NCBI GenBank assembly: GCA_001800945.1
Contig: MGWJ01000067.1
Span: 1-16,359 of the forward strand
Reading direction: 5' to 3'
Origin: Flavobacteria bacterium RIFCSPLOWO2_12_FULL_31_7
GTDB taxonomy: Bacteria; Bacteroidota; Bacteroidia; Flavobacteriales; Flavobacteriaceae
DNA length: 16,359 nt
Below are positions 7,809-14,741 of this stretch, in pieces; the stretch's first letter is position 1; every line of letters starts with the position of its first letter. The notes below the pieces were generated by a model. The model searched no databases and was not told where the DNA came from. It saw only the letters and a list, made by a program, of their open reading frames with translations. Both the position numbers and the translations under genes were made by a program.

Positions 7809-9305
7809 ATGAAAATAATAGATAAATATTTATTAAAATCTTTCCTGATTACATTTACTACGGTATTTGTAATCCTTTTTTTTATATTCGTTTTGCAAAG
7901 TATTTGGCTTTTTATTGCCGAATTAGCTGGTAAAGATTTAGATTTTGTCACTATTTTTAAATTTATTTTTTACTATTCACCTATAATGGTTCCGTTGGTT
8001 TTACCATTATCTATCTTATTAGCCTCCATCATGACTTTTGGTAGTTTTGCAGAAAACTATGAGTTTGCGGCTATGAAATCGGGTGGAATTTCTCTAAAAA
8101 GAGCCATGAAATTTTTAGTAATTTGTACATTTGGATTTAGTGCTGTAGCTTTTCTGTTTGCTAATAATATCATTCCAGAAGCACAATACCGATTTGTTAA
8201 TTTAAGAAAAAGTATTCTTCAAACCAAACCCGCTATGGCAATTGGTGAAGGACAATTCAATAAAATCGGAGCTACAACCACCATTAAAGTAGATAAAAAA
8301 TCTGGTGATAATGGAGAGTTTTTGGAAGGTATTACCATGCACATGAAAAAAGGAGAATTTGGTCCAATTTCAACTGTAATTAAAGCTAAAAAAGGAGTGT
8401 TAAAATCAGAGGAAACTACCAATTTATTGCAATTAGATTTATTAGATGGTAATTATTATGAAGACATTCAACCACAAAAAATGGAAGAACGTGCAAAATT
8501 ACCATTCGCAAAAAGTAGTTTTAAAAAATACACTATTAATATTGATTTAGCCAAACTTAATGGAACATCTGATGATGGTGGTGGTGAAATTATTAATGCT
8601 TTTAACATGTTAACAATGGGTGAATTGAAATATACAATTGATTCATTAAAGTTAAATTACAATAAAGATGTTGTTTCTTACAGTGAAAATATTGATAAAA
8701 CCTCACAAAGTTTAACCGATGCTTTACAAGTTGCTAGTCCAACGCCTACGCCAAAAGTAGTTCAAACTAATACTAAGTCTACCACCAATTTATTAGATTT
8801 ATTTCCAACAGAAAAACAAACCGTACTGATTGACGTTGCAAAAAGTAATATTTCTAATACCATATTTTCATTAGATAATTACAATACTGATTTAGAAATG
8901 AAAAAGAAATACATCAACGATTTCTGGATTGCCTACTATGATAAAATTTTAGTAGCTTATTCTTGTTTATTGATGTTTTTTATAGGTGCACCTTTGGGCG
9001 CTATTATCAGAAAAGGTGGACTAGGTTTGCCAATTGTTTTTGCGGTTTTAATTTTTATTGTATTTAATTTTGCCAATACTTTTGGAAAAAAATTAGCCGG
9101 TCAAGATGCGATGCATCCATTTTTAGGAGTGGCTGCAGGTGCTTTAATTTTAACACCTTTTGCTATTTTATTAACGTACAGAGCCACAAATGATATGGGA
9201 TTAACAATTGATTTAGATTGGTTAATTAATCCGATAAAAAATATATTCACAAAACTTACAAACAACAAACAACAAAGTTCTAACACACAAACTAATGAGC
9301 AATAA
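7809..9305 (+). CDS. LptF/LptG family permease (YjgP/YjgQ)
   Basis: A 498-residue inner-membrane permease of the LptF/LptG family, which with the LptB ATPase extracts lipopolysaccharide from the inner membrane and drives it along the Lpt bridge. Three N-terminal spans lie at about 10-35, 48-78 and 98-122, with SGGISLKRAMKF in the cytoplasmic coupling segment between spans 2 and 3. A periplasmic jellyroll-like domain (about 130-350) follows, then three C-terminal spans from about 378 with CLLMFFIGAPLGAIIRKGGLGLP and LGVAAGALILTPFAILLTYR. It is longer than the E. coli proteins (about 360) because of an inserted, Ser/Thr-rich periplasmic segment (about 250-350). Whether it is LptF or LptG cannot be decided alone. 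Its end overlaps the start of ribB by 11 bases, implying a shared transcript. Confidence 0.92.
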   Translation: MKIIDKYLLKSFLITFTTVFVILFFIFVLQSIWLFIAELAGKDLDFVTIFKFIFYYSPIMVPLVLPLSILLASIMTFGSFAENYEFAAMKSGGISLKRAMKFLVICTFGFSAVAFLFANNIIPEAQYRFVNLRKSILQTKPAMAIGEGQFNKIGATTTIKVDKKSGDNGEFLEGITMHMKKGEFGPISTVIKAKKGVLKSEETTNLLQLDLLDGNYYEDIQPQKMEERAKLPFAKSSFKKYTINIDLAKLNGTSDDGGGEIINAFNMLTMGELKYTIDSLKLNYNKDVVSYSENIDKTSQSLTDALQVASPTPTPKVVQTNTKSTTNLLDLFPTEKQTVLIDVAKSNISNTIFSLDNYNTDLEMKKKYINDFWIAYYDKILVAYSCLLMFFIGAPLGAIIRKGGLGLPIVFAVLIFIVFNFANTFGKKLAGQDAMHPFLGVAAGALILTPFAILLTYRATNDMGLTIDLDWLINPIKNIFTKLTNNKQQSSNTQTNEQ

Positions 9306-10425
9306 AATACAACTCAACACAATAGAAGAAGCTATTGAAGACATCCGTCAAGGTAAAATGATTATTGTAGTTGATGATGAAGATAGAGAAAATGAAGGTG
9401 ATTTTTTAGCCGCTGCAGATAAAGTGACTCCAGAAATGATCAACTTTATGGCTACACATGGTAAAGGCTTAATTTGTGTTCCCTTAACAGAATCAAGATG
9501 TAAAGAATTAGAATTGCATTCGATGGTTACTAACAATACGGATAATATGGAAACTGCATTTACTGTTTCTGTAGATTTAAAAGGTAACGGTGTAACTACA
9601 GGAATTTCAGCAGCCGACAGATCTAAAACAATTGAAGCATTAGTAAATCCAGAAACAAAACCTTATGAATTAGGTCGTCCAGGACATATTTTTCCTTTAA
9701 TTGCACGTCAAGGTGGTGTTTTAAGAAGAACGGGGCATACAGAAGCTGCAATTGATTTTGCACGTTTAGCAGGATTTTCTTCCGCTGGCGTAATCTGCGA
9801 AATCATGAATGATGACGGAACAATGGCTCGTTTACCAGAATTAGTAGAAGTAGCGAAAAAATTTGATTTAAAATTGGTTTCAATCGAAGATTTAGTGGCT
9901 TACAGAATGCAACACGATAGTTTAATTAAGAAAAAAGAAGATTTCGAAATAAAAACACGTTTTGGAAATTATAGGTTAAGAGCTTATCTTCAAGTAACTA
10001 ATAAACAAGTTCATATTGCGCTAACGAAAGGAAGCTGGAGTAAAGGTGAAGAAATTGTGACGAGAATTAATTCTACTCAAGTTACAAATGATATTTTAGG
10101 AAGTTTAACGGATACTTTAAATAAAAAATTAGAAGATATTTTTAAGAAATTTGAAGATTACGATAAATGTGCAATCTTATTCATCAATCAAGAACTACAA
10201 TCTGTTGAATTGTTAGATAGATTAGCCGAATTAAAAAGAATGCAAGAATCTGGAGATTTTACAGCACCAAAAATTAAAATCGATACCAAAGATTTCGGTA
10301 TTGGAGCTCAAATTCTTCATGATATAGATATTACCAAAATTAAATTATTAACTAATTCTTGGCAAAATAAACGTGTTGGGATGATAGGTTATGGCTTAGA
10401 AATTACAGAATATTTGAATTATTAA
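9295..10425 (+). CDS. ribB: 3,4-dihydroxy-2-butanone 4-phosphate synthase with degenerate GTP cyclohydrolase II-like domain
   Basis: Residues 1-205 are a complete RibB domain, which converts ribulose 5-phosphate to dihydroxybutanone phosphate and formate in riboflavin synthesis. Visible motifs are the acidic loop DDEDRENEGD (27-36), GVTTGISAADRS (99-110), RPGHIFPLIARQGGV (128-142), the RTGHTEA block with H148, and CEIMNDDG (168-175). Residues 217-376 align with GTP cyclohydrolase II (FGNYRLRA; FGIGAQIL; KLLTNSWQNKRVGMIGYGLEI). However, the zinc-cysteine segment reads RINSTQVTNDILGSLTDTL (257-275), with no cysteines at the three ligand positions. The catalytic QEGRGIGL motif is replaced by QELQSVEL (299-306). 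I infer that only the RibB activity remains and that a separate RibA exists elsewhere in the genome. The start overlaps the Lpt permease gene by 11 bases. Confidence 0.94.
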   Translation: MSNKIQLNTIEEAIEDIRQGKMIIVVDDEDRENEGDFLAAADKVTPEMINFMATHGKGLICVPLTESRCKELELHSMVTNNTDNMETAFTVSVDLKGNGVTTGISAADRSKTIEALVNPETKPYELGRPGHIFPLIARQGGVLRRTGHTEAAIDFARLAGFSSAGVICEIMNDDGTMARLPELVEVAKKFDLKLVSIEDLVAYRMQHDSLIKKKEDFEIKTRFGNYRLRAYLQVTNKQVHIALTKGSWSKGEEIVTRINSTQVTNDILGSLTDTLNKKLEDIFKKFEDYDKCAILFINQELQSVELLDRLAELKRMQESGDFTAPKIKIDTKDFGIGAQILHDIDITKIKLLTNSWQNKRVGMIGYGLEITEYLNY

Positions 10426-10468
10426 AAAAAAAGTTTCTTTGATAAATATTGACTATCAGTTGTTTAAA

Positions 10469-10504
10469 AAAAACTTACAAAAAAAGTGTAATTTTTGTTT
10501 TTTT
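10469..10504 (+). terminator. weak possible terminator after ribB
   Basis: AAAAA-C-TTACA (10469-10479), a loop of 7, then TGTAA-TTTTT (10487-10496) with one C/T mismatch, followed by G and a run of T. The stem is almost all A/T, so it is weak. It overlaps the TTG element proposed for the tRNA promoter. Confidence 0.3.
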
Positions 10505-10528
10505 AATTAAAAAAAGCTTCTATATTTG
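10495..10528 (+). promoter_or_regulatory. predicted promoter for tRNA-Ser
   Basis: TTG at 10495-10497, a 23-base spacer and a perfect TATATTTG (TAnnTTTG) at 10521-10528, 33 bases before the tRNA. The spacer contains an 18-base perfect palindrome of seven T, AATT and seven A (10498-10515). Such an A/T tract may bend the DNA. Confidence 0.65.
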
Positions 10529-10529
10529 C

Positions 10530-10555
10530 ACTCGCAATACGGAAGTAGTGCGAGT
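10530..10555 (+). other. hairpin in the tRNA-Ser leader
   Basis: ACTCGCA (10530-10536) pairs with TGCGAGT (10549-10555). Inside, TAC (10538-10540) pairs with GTA (10545-10547), separated from the outer stem by an A/G mismatch and closed by GGAA, a GNRA tetraloop. It lies between the promoter -7 element and the tRNA, so it may be part of the precursor, depending on the exact start site. Confidence 0.5.
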
Positions 10556-10561
10556 CTTATT

Positions 10562-10646
10562 GGAGGAATGGCAGAGCGGTCGAATGCGGCAGTCTTGAAA
10601 ACTGTTGACTGTAACAGGTCCGGGGGTTCGAATCCCTCTTCCTCCG
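10562..10646 (+). tRNA. tRNA-Ser (anticodon UGA)
   Basis: An 85-base tRNA with a 7-bp acceptor stem (GGAGGAA with TTCCTCC), a D arm containing AGCGGTCGAATGCGGC, and an anticodon arm GCAGT-CTTGAAA-ACTGT with anticodon TGA. The long variable arm (TTGACTGTAACAG) is typical of serine tRNAs, and the T arm reads CGGGGGTTCGAATCCCT. The discriminator base is G (10646), as expected for serine. The 3' CCA is not encoded (the next bases are CAA) and must be added by a nucleotidyltransferase. It decodes UCA and other UCN codons. Confidence 0.97.
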
Positions 10647-10658
10647 CAAATTAAAATT

Positions 10659-10696
10659 AAAACCCTTGTAATCTTTACAAGGGTTTTTTGTTTTTA
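10659..10696 (+). terminator. intrinsic terminator after tRNA-Ser
   Basis: A perfect 13-bp stem AAAACCCTTGTAA / TTACAAGGGTTTT (10659-10671 and 10675-10687) with loop TCT, followed by TT-G-TTTTT. It starts 12 bases after the tRNA. Confidence 0.87.
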
Positions 10697-10795
10697 TTAC
10701 TTTTTTGTGTTTTATTTTAAACTTCCCATTCTAGGAATTCCTAATCTTTCGTAAAAGATATTGTTAAATATATTAACTTTAATAAAAAATGAACT

Positions 10796-10945
10796 GTGGA
10801 AAATTCTGTTATTATTATCATACTTTTAGTTTTAGTTGTTTTGTTGATTATTTATTTAGTCAAACAAAATAGAAAAGATAAGAAAAAGCTGGAAAAATTT
10901 TTAAACAATGATTTCAAGAAAAATGATGATTTAGAATCTTATTAG
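10796..10945 (+). CDS. small single-span membrane protein, unknown function (GTG start)
   Basis: A 49-residue protein starting at GTG 10796 and ending at TAG 10943-10945. Residues 2-4 (ENS) are followed by a strongly hydrophobic span (5-22, VIIIILLVLVVLLIIYLV), then a very basic stretch KQNRKDKKKLEKFL (23-36) and an acidic tail ending DDLESY. This is an N-out, C-in single-pass protein by the positive-inside rule. An in-frame TGA (10790-10792) just upstream excludes a longer form; the ATG at 10789 is in another frame. Similar tiny hydrophobic-then-lysine-rich proteins are, to my recollection, common in flavobacterial genomes, but I know no function. It stands alone between the tRNA terminator and the ATPase. 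A near-match -7 element TAACTTTA lies at 10774-10781 with no good TTG. Confidence 0.65.
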   Translation: MENSVIIIILLVLVVLLIIYLVKQNRKDKKKLEKFLNNDFKKNDDLESY

Positions 10946-10984
10946 GATTTATGTATATGCCATAAAAGATTTTACATGTTAAAA

Positions 10985-11016
10985 TTGAAGTTGTCCAAAA
11001 AATTTTGTTACTTTTA
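10985..11016 (+). promoter_or_regulatory. possible promoter for the P-type ATPase gene
   Basis: TTG at 10985-10987, a 21-base spacer and TACTTTTA at 11009-11016, matching TAnnTTTG except the last base. This would give a leader of about 35-40 bases before the ATG at 11058. Confidence 0.35.
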
Positions 11017-11057
11017 ATGAAATTTCTTTCGCTAATAAAAAGACAAAAACTTCAACA

Positions 11058-12041
11058 ATGTCTGTAAAAAATTTCAATATTAAAGGTCTGTCAACTGATG
11101 AAGTTGTTGCGTCAAGAAGTAAATATGGGAGCAATAAAGCTGATTATAAAAAAGAAAACATTCTTTTAAAAGCTATAGTAGATTTTCTCCAAGATCCAAT
11201 GGTTGTTTTGCTTTTAGTAGCATCCGCTATTTATTTTATAAGTGGTAAAACGTCTGATGGATTTTTTTTAGCTTCAGCTATTGTACTAATTTCTTTAATT
11301 TCCTCTTATCAAAATGCTCGTAGCCGTAATGCTTTAAAAAAATTAAGTGATTTTACAAAACCCAATTGTAAAGTGATCCGAAATGGTTCTGTAGAAGAAA
11401 TTAAAACAGAAGATTTAGTAATAGGTGACAGTCTAATGGTGGAAGAAGGGACTTCTATTGCTGCAGATGGAATAATAACGCATTCTAATGATTTTTCTGT
11501 TAATGAATCTATTCTTACAGGCGAGTCTTTGTCTGTTTCCAAAGATAAAACCAACGAAAACAATTTTGTTTATCAAGGTACAACTGTTTCTAGTGGGTTA
11601 GCTATTGTAACAATTACTGCAATAGGTAGTGCCACTAAATTAGGTAAAATAGGAAAAAGTCTCGAAAGTATTAAAGATGAAAAAACTCCTCTAGAAATTC
11701 AAATTGGTAATTTCGTTAAAAAGATGGCTTTTGTGGGTGCCCTTATTTTTTTAATCGTTTGGAGTATTAATTTTTATCAGTCTCGAAACATTTTAGAAAG
11801 TTTGTTAAAGGCACTAACCTTGGCAATGAGTATTTTACCTGAAGAAATTCCCATTGCATTTACCACTTTTATGGCGCTTGGTGCGTATAAAATGTTTCAA
11901 AGTGGTATAATCGTAAAACAAATGAAAACGGTGGAAACTCTTGGTAGTTCAACAGTCATTTGTATTGATAAAACGGGTACAATTACTGAAAATACAATGA
12001 GTTTAGCCAAATTATTTTCGTTAAAATCAAATAAAATATAA
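11058..12041 (+). CDS. P-type ATPase, N-terminal fragment (ends at premature TAA)
   Basis: This 327-residue open frame holds the N-terminal domain (1-40), spans 1 and 2 (about 47-85), the actuator domain with LTGES near 155-160, spans 3 and 4 (about 220-275, with SILPEEIPIAF) and the phosphorylated aspartate in CIDKTGT (302-308). It stops about 24 residues after that aspartate, before the nucleotide-binding domain. Alone it could be phosphorylated by nothing and should be inactive. The ATG at 11058 gives an N-terminus (KGLSTDEVVASRSKYGSN) normal for the family, so the start is intact. Confidence 0.75.
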   Translation: MSVKNFNIKGLSTDEVVASRSKYGSNKADYKKENILLKAIVDFLQDPMVVLLLVASAIYFISGKTSDGFFLASAIVLISLISSYQNARSRNALKKLSDFTKPNCKVIRNGSVEEIKTEDLVIGDSLMVEEGTSIAADGIITHSNDFSVNESILTGESLSVSKDKTNENNFVYQGTTVSSGLAIVTITAIGSATKLGKIGKSLESIKDEKTPLEIQIGNFVKKMAFVGALIFLIVWSINFYQSRNILESLLKALTLAMSILPEEIPIAFTTFMALGAYKMFQSGIIVKQMKTVETLGSSTVICIDKTGTITENTMSLAKLFSLKSNKI

Positions 12042-12092
12042 GATTTTAACAAAGAATTTAATGAGGAAGAAAAAACATTAATTACATCAGCG

Positions 12093-13559
12093 ATGTGGGC
12101 AAGTGAGCCTATTCCATTTGATCCAATGGAAGTTGCATTGCATAAAGCTTATGCTAAAATTGCTGTTAAAGATGAGCGTTCTTATTACAAATTGATTCAT
12201 GAATATCCTCTCTCGGGTAAACCACCTATGATGACACATATTTTTGAAAGTAAAAATAAAACGATTATTTCTGCAAAAGGTGCACCTGAAGCTTTGATAA
12301 GTGTTTCTCAACTTTCAGATGCGGAACTTAATCAAATTGAAAAGGCAATTCAAGAGTTAACAAATGAAGGTTTTCGTATTTTGGCTGTGGCCGAAGCTAA
12401 GTTTGAAGATAAAAATTTTCCAAAGACACAACAAGAATTTCAGTTTGATTTTAAAGGATTAGTCGCGTTTTATGATCCACCAAAAGCTAATATCAATTCG
12501 GTTTTAGAACATTTTTATCAGGCTGGAATTACGGTGAAAATTATTACTGGTGATAATGCAGAAACGACAACTTCTATTGCCAAACAAATTGGTTTTGTTG
12601 GTTATGAAAACAGTATTTCTGGTGATGAATTAATGAAATTATCTGATGAGGCTCTTCAAGAAAGAGTTTCAGAAACGAACTTATTCACTAGAATGTTTCC
12701 AGATGCGAAACTCAGAATTATAAATGCTTTAAAGTCTAATCAAGAAATTGTTGCCATGACTGGTGATGGCGTAAATGATGGTCCTGCATTAAAAGCCGCT
12801 CATATTGGAATTGCCATGGGTCAAAAAGGGACAGAAATTGCCAAAGAAGCAGCTTCCTTAATCTTAATTAAAGATGATTTATTGAATATGGTAGATGCCA
12901 TTGCTATGGGTAGAAAAATTTATAGTAATCTTAAAAAAGCGATTCAATTTATCATTTCTATACATATTCCGATTATTCTTACTGTTTTTATTCCTTTGGT
13001 TTTGGGTTGGGTGTATCCATCAATTTTTTCACCTATTCACATTATTTTCTTAGAACTAATTATGGGACCAACTTGTTCTATCGTTTATGAAAATGAACCT
13101 ATGGAAAAAAATACGATGCAACAAAAACCAAGACCTTTTACCGATACTTTTTTTAATTGGAAAGAGCTTTCCACAAGTATTATTCAAGGTGTAGTGATTA
13201 CATGTGGAACTTTATTTGTTTATCAATATTGTTTATATTCCAATTGTAATGAAGCGCTTACGAGAACTATGGTTTTTATTTGCTTGATTACTTCAAATAT
13301 ATTTTTAACGTTGTCAAATCGTTCTTTTTATTATTCTATTCTTACTACTATTCAATATAAAAACAATTTAATTCCAATAATAATTTCAATTACTGGTTTC
13401 ATCACTGCTTTATTATTATATGTGCCCTCATTATCTGCATTTTTTAGTTTTGAACCACTCAATGGATCTCAATTAGTATTTTCGGTTTCTGTTGGCTTTA
13501 TGGCTGTAATTTGGTATGAAATAGTGAAAATTTGGAAACGAAATACCGCAAAACTATGA
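12093..13559 (+). CDS. P-type ATPase, C-terminal fragment (same frame, after the stop)
   Basis: This 488-residue stretch is in the same frame as the upstream fragment. The first in-frame ATG after the stop is at 12093, in AMWASEPIPFDPME; the 17 codons between (12042-12092) still read as ATPase sequence. It carries the nucleotide-binding domain (GAPEAL near 62-67), FKGLVAFYDPPK, the hinge TGDGVNDGPALKAA (about 224-237) and six C-terminal spans with FLELIMGPTCSIVYENEP. No promoter or start context is visible at 12093, so independent translation is doubtful. Its TGA stop overlaps the ATG of the next gene (ATGA at 13556-13559), so loss of translation here would be expected to reduce the downstream transporter. 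Confidence 0.7.
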   Translation: MWASEPIPFDPMEVALHKAYAKIAVKDERSYYKLIHEYPLSGKPPMMTHIFESKNKTIISAKGAPEALISVSQLSDAELNQIEKAIQELTNEGFRILAVAEAKFEDKNFPKTQQEFQFDFKGLVAFYDPPKANINSVLEHFYQAGITVKIITGDNAETTTSIAKQIGFVGYENSISGDELMKLSDEALQERVSETNLFTRMFPDAKLRIINALKSNQEIVAMTGDGVNDGPALKAAHIGIAMGQKGTEIAKEAASLILIKDDLLNMVDAIAMGRKIYSNLKKAIQFIISIHIPIILTVFIPLVLGWVYPSIFSPIHIIFLELIMGPTCSIVYENEPMEKNTMQQKPRPFTDTFFNWKELSTSIIQGVVITCGTLFVYQYCLYSNCNEALTRTMVFICLITSNIFLTLSNRSFYYSILTTIQYKNNLIPIIISITGFITALLLYVPSLSAFFSFEPLNGSQLVFSVSVGFMAVIWYEIVKIWKRNTAKL

Positions 13560-14635
13560 CCACTCAATCTACACCACTTCTTCAAAAATTGGCACTTGTA
13601 TTCTTAATTGTTTTGGGATTATACTTTGCTAAAGACTTTTTAATTCCATTGTGTATTGGTGGTGTTTTGGCCACATTATTTTTGCCTTTTTGCAATTGGA
13701 TGCAACGAAAAAAAATACCTAAAGGATTAGCTGTGTTTTTATGTCTTTTTTCTTTAGTATTTATGATGGCGGCTTTGGTTTCACTTATAGGTTGGAAACT
13801 TTCTGAATTTTTAGATAATTTTACTTTAATCAAACAAAAAGCGTTAGAAATTGGAAACCATTTACAAGAGTATGTTTTTAATCATCTGAATATTACGGCA
13901 GAAGAACAATTCATCATTCTAAAAAATGAACAACCTTCCTATGCTAATATTTTTCAAATTATTTTTGGTTCAATCACATCTGTTTTTGCTAGTCTTATTT
14001 TAGTTTTAGTCTATTTTGCTTTTTTATTATATTATCGAAATCATATTAAAAACTTCTTACTTAAATTGGTAAAGCCATCGAAACAAGAAGAAATGAAACA
14101 AGTTATTTTTAGTGCCACAAACGTTTCTCAGCAATATTTATTAGGATTATCTAAAATGATTGTTCTTTTGTGGATCATGTACAGTATTGGTTTTAGTGTG
14201 ATTGGTGTTGAAAATGCAATATTTTTTGCAATTCTTTGTGGTTTGCTAGAAGTTGTGCCTTATATTGGTAATATAACTGGAACCGTTTTAACTGTTTTAA
14301 TTTCGGCAATTCATGGTGCTAATCCGAGTATGTTAGGTGCAATTATAGTTGTTTACGGAATTGTACAGTTCATTCAGGGTTGGCTTTTAGAACCTTTGAT
14401 TCTTGGCCCGCAGGTTAAAATCAATCCACTTTTTACCATTATTGTTTTGGTTCTTGGACAACTTCTATGGGGAATTCCTGGGATAATTTTAGCGATTCCA
14501 TTAACTGCTATTTTTAAAATTATTTGTGATCATATCGAATCTCTTCAACCTTACGGTTTTTTAATTGGTGAAGTTTCTGTTCCAAAGAAAAGGGATGATA
14601 TTTTACAAAGTTTAAAAAGTTACCTGAAGAAATAA
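13556..14635 (+). CDS. AI-2E/PerM family transporter
   Basis: A 359-residue polytopic membrane protein of the AI-2E transporter (PerM/TqsA) family. There are two to three N-terminal spans (LALVFLIVLGLYFAKDFLIPLCIGGVLA region and KGLAVFLCLFSLVFMMAALV). A long hydrophilic segment (about 75-135) follows, then a C-terminal membrane half with LLEVVPYIGNITGTVLTV, VQFIQGWLLEPLILGPQVKINPL and LGQLLWGIPGIILAIPLTA, the family's most conserved blocks. Members have been linked to autoinducer-2 export or Na+/H+ exchange; the substrate is not predictable here. I chose the ATG at 13556, overlapping the ATPase stop as ATGA, over the in-frame TTG at 13532, which would add 8 residues inside the upstream gene. 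Confidence 0.88.
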   Translation: MTTQSTPLLQKLALVFLIVLGLYFAKDFLIPLCIGGVLATLFLPFCNWMQRKKIPKGLAVFLCLFSLVFMMAALVSLIGWKLSEFLDNFTLIKQKALEIGNHLQEYVFNHLNITAEEQFIILKNEQPSYANIFQIIFGSITSVFASLILVLVYFAFLLYYRNHIKNFLLKLVKPSKQEEMKQVIFSATNVSQQYLLGLSKMIVLLWIMYSIGFSVIGVENAIFFAILCGLLEVVPYIGNITGTVLTVLISAIHGANPSMLGAIIVVYGIVQFIQGWLLEPLILGPQVKINPLFTIIVLVLGQLLWGIPGIILAIPLTAIFKIICDHIESLQPYGFLIGEVSVPKKRDDILQSLKSYLKK

Positions 14636-14666
14636 TTGATTGCTTCATCTTTAAATATCACAACTT

Positions 14667-14698
14667 TTGCTTAAAGTTATATAACGGAATTGTATTTG
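14667..14698 (+). promoter_or_regulatory. possible promoter for the lipoprotein gene
   Basis: TTG at 14667-14669, a 21-base spacer and TGTATTTG at 14691-14698, which fits TAnnTTTG except for G in place of A. This gives a leader of about 37 bases before the ATG at 14742. Confidence 0.42.
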
Positions 14699-14741
14699 AA
14701 CAGTATGAACTTTGTAAATATAATTTTAAACAAATTTCGTT

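Larger units (their letters stand above)
11058..13559 (+). pseudogene. P-type cation-transporting ATPase interrupted by one in-frame stop codon
   Basis: The whole span reads as one frame of 833 residues with a single TAA at 12039-12041 (codon 328). Codons on both sides belong to one P2-type ATPase. The order is the N-terminal cation ATPase domain, membrane spans 1-2, the actuator domain with LTGES, spans 3-4 with PEEIP, the phosphorylation site DKTGT (D304), the nucleotide-binding domain, TGDGVNDGP (D570 region), and spans 5-10. A single base change (TAA to TAT or TAC, tyrosine) would restore the full gene; no frameshift is involved. The PEEIPIAF motif in span 4 marks a bacterial relative of Ca2+-ATPases; the ion cannot be assigned. 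The usually acidic ion-binding position in span 6 is glycine (G670 in MGPTCS). As it stands, the gene probably makes no working pump unless there is readthrough or a sequence error. Confidence 0.82.

Noticed and set aside
9943..10425. Annotating the ribB product as a bifunctional RibBA
   Set aside because: The cysteine ligands and the QEGRGIGL motif needed for GTP cyclohydrolase II are absent.
10562..10700. Integration site of a mobile element at the tRNA-Ser 3' end
   Set aside because: No integrase, no direct repeat of the tRNA end and no foreign-looking genes follow; a normal terminator and ordinary genes do.
10732..10743. 12-base palindrome TAGGAATTCCTA as an operator or attachment site
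   Set aside because: A single short palindrome containing an EcoRI-like core, not repeated and not placed near a clear promoter; it could be chance.
10789..10857. ATG-started frame overlapping the small membrane protein gene
   Set aside because: It ends after about 27 codons in a cysteine- and tyrosine-rich peptide with no protein-like pattern; the GTG frame is far more convincing.
12042..12092. Reading the ATPase as two independent genes, with a short intergenic region between the halves
   Set aside because: These bases are in frame with both halves and translate to ATPase-like sequence (DFNKEFNEEEKTLITSA), so this is one interrupted gene rather than a natural gene pair.
13532..13555. TTG at 13532 as the start of the AI-2E family transporter
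   Set aside because: The ATG at 13556 overlaps the previous stop as ATGA, a common coupling arrangement, and gives the normal family N-terminus.
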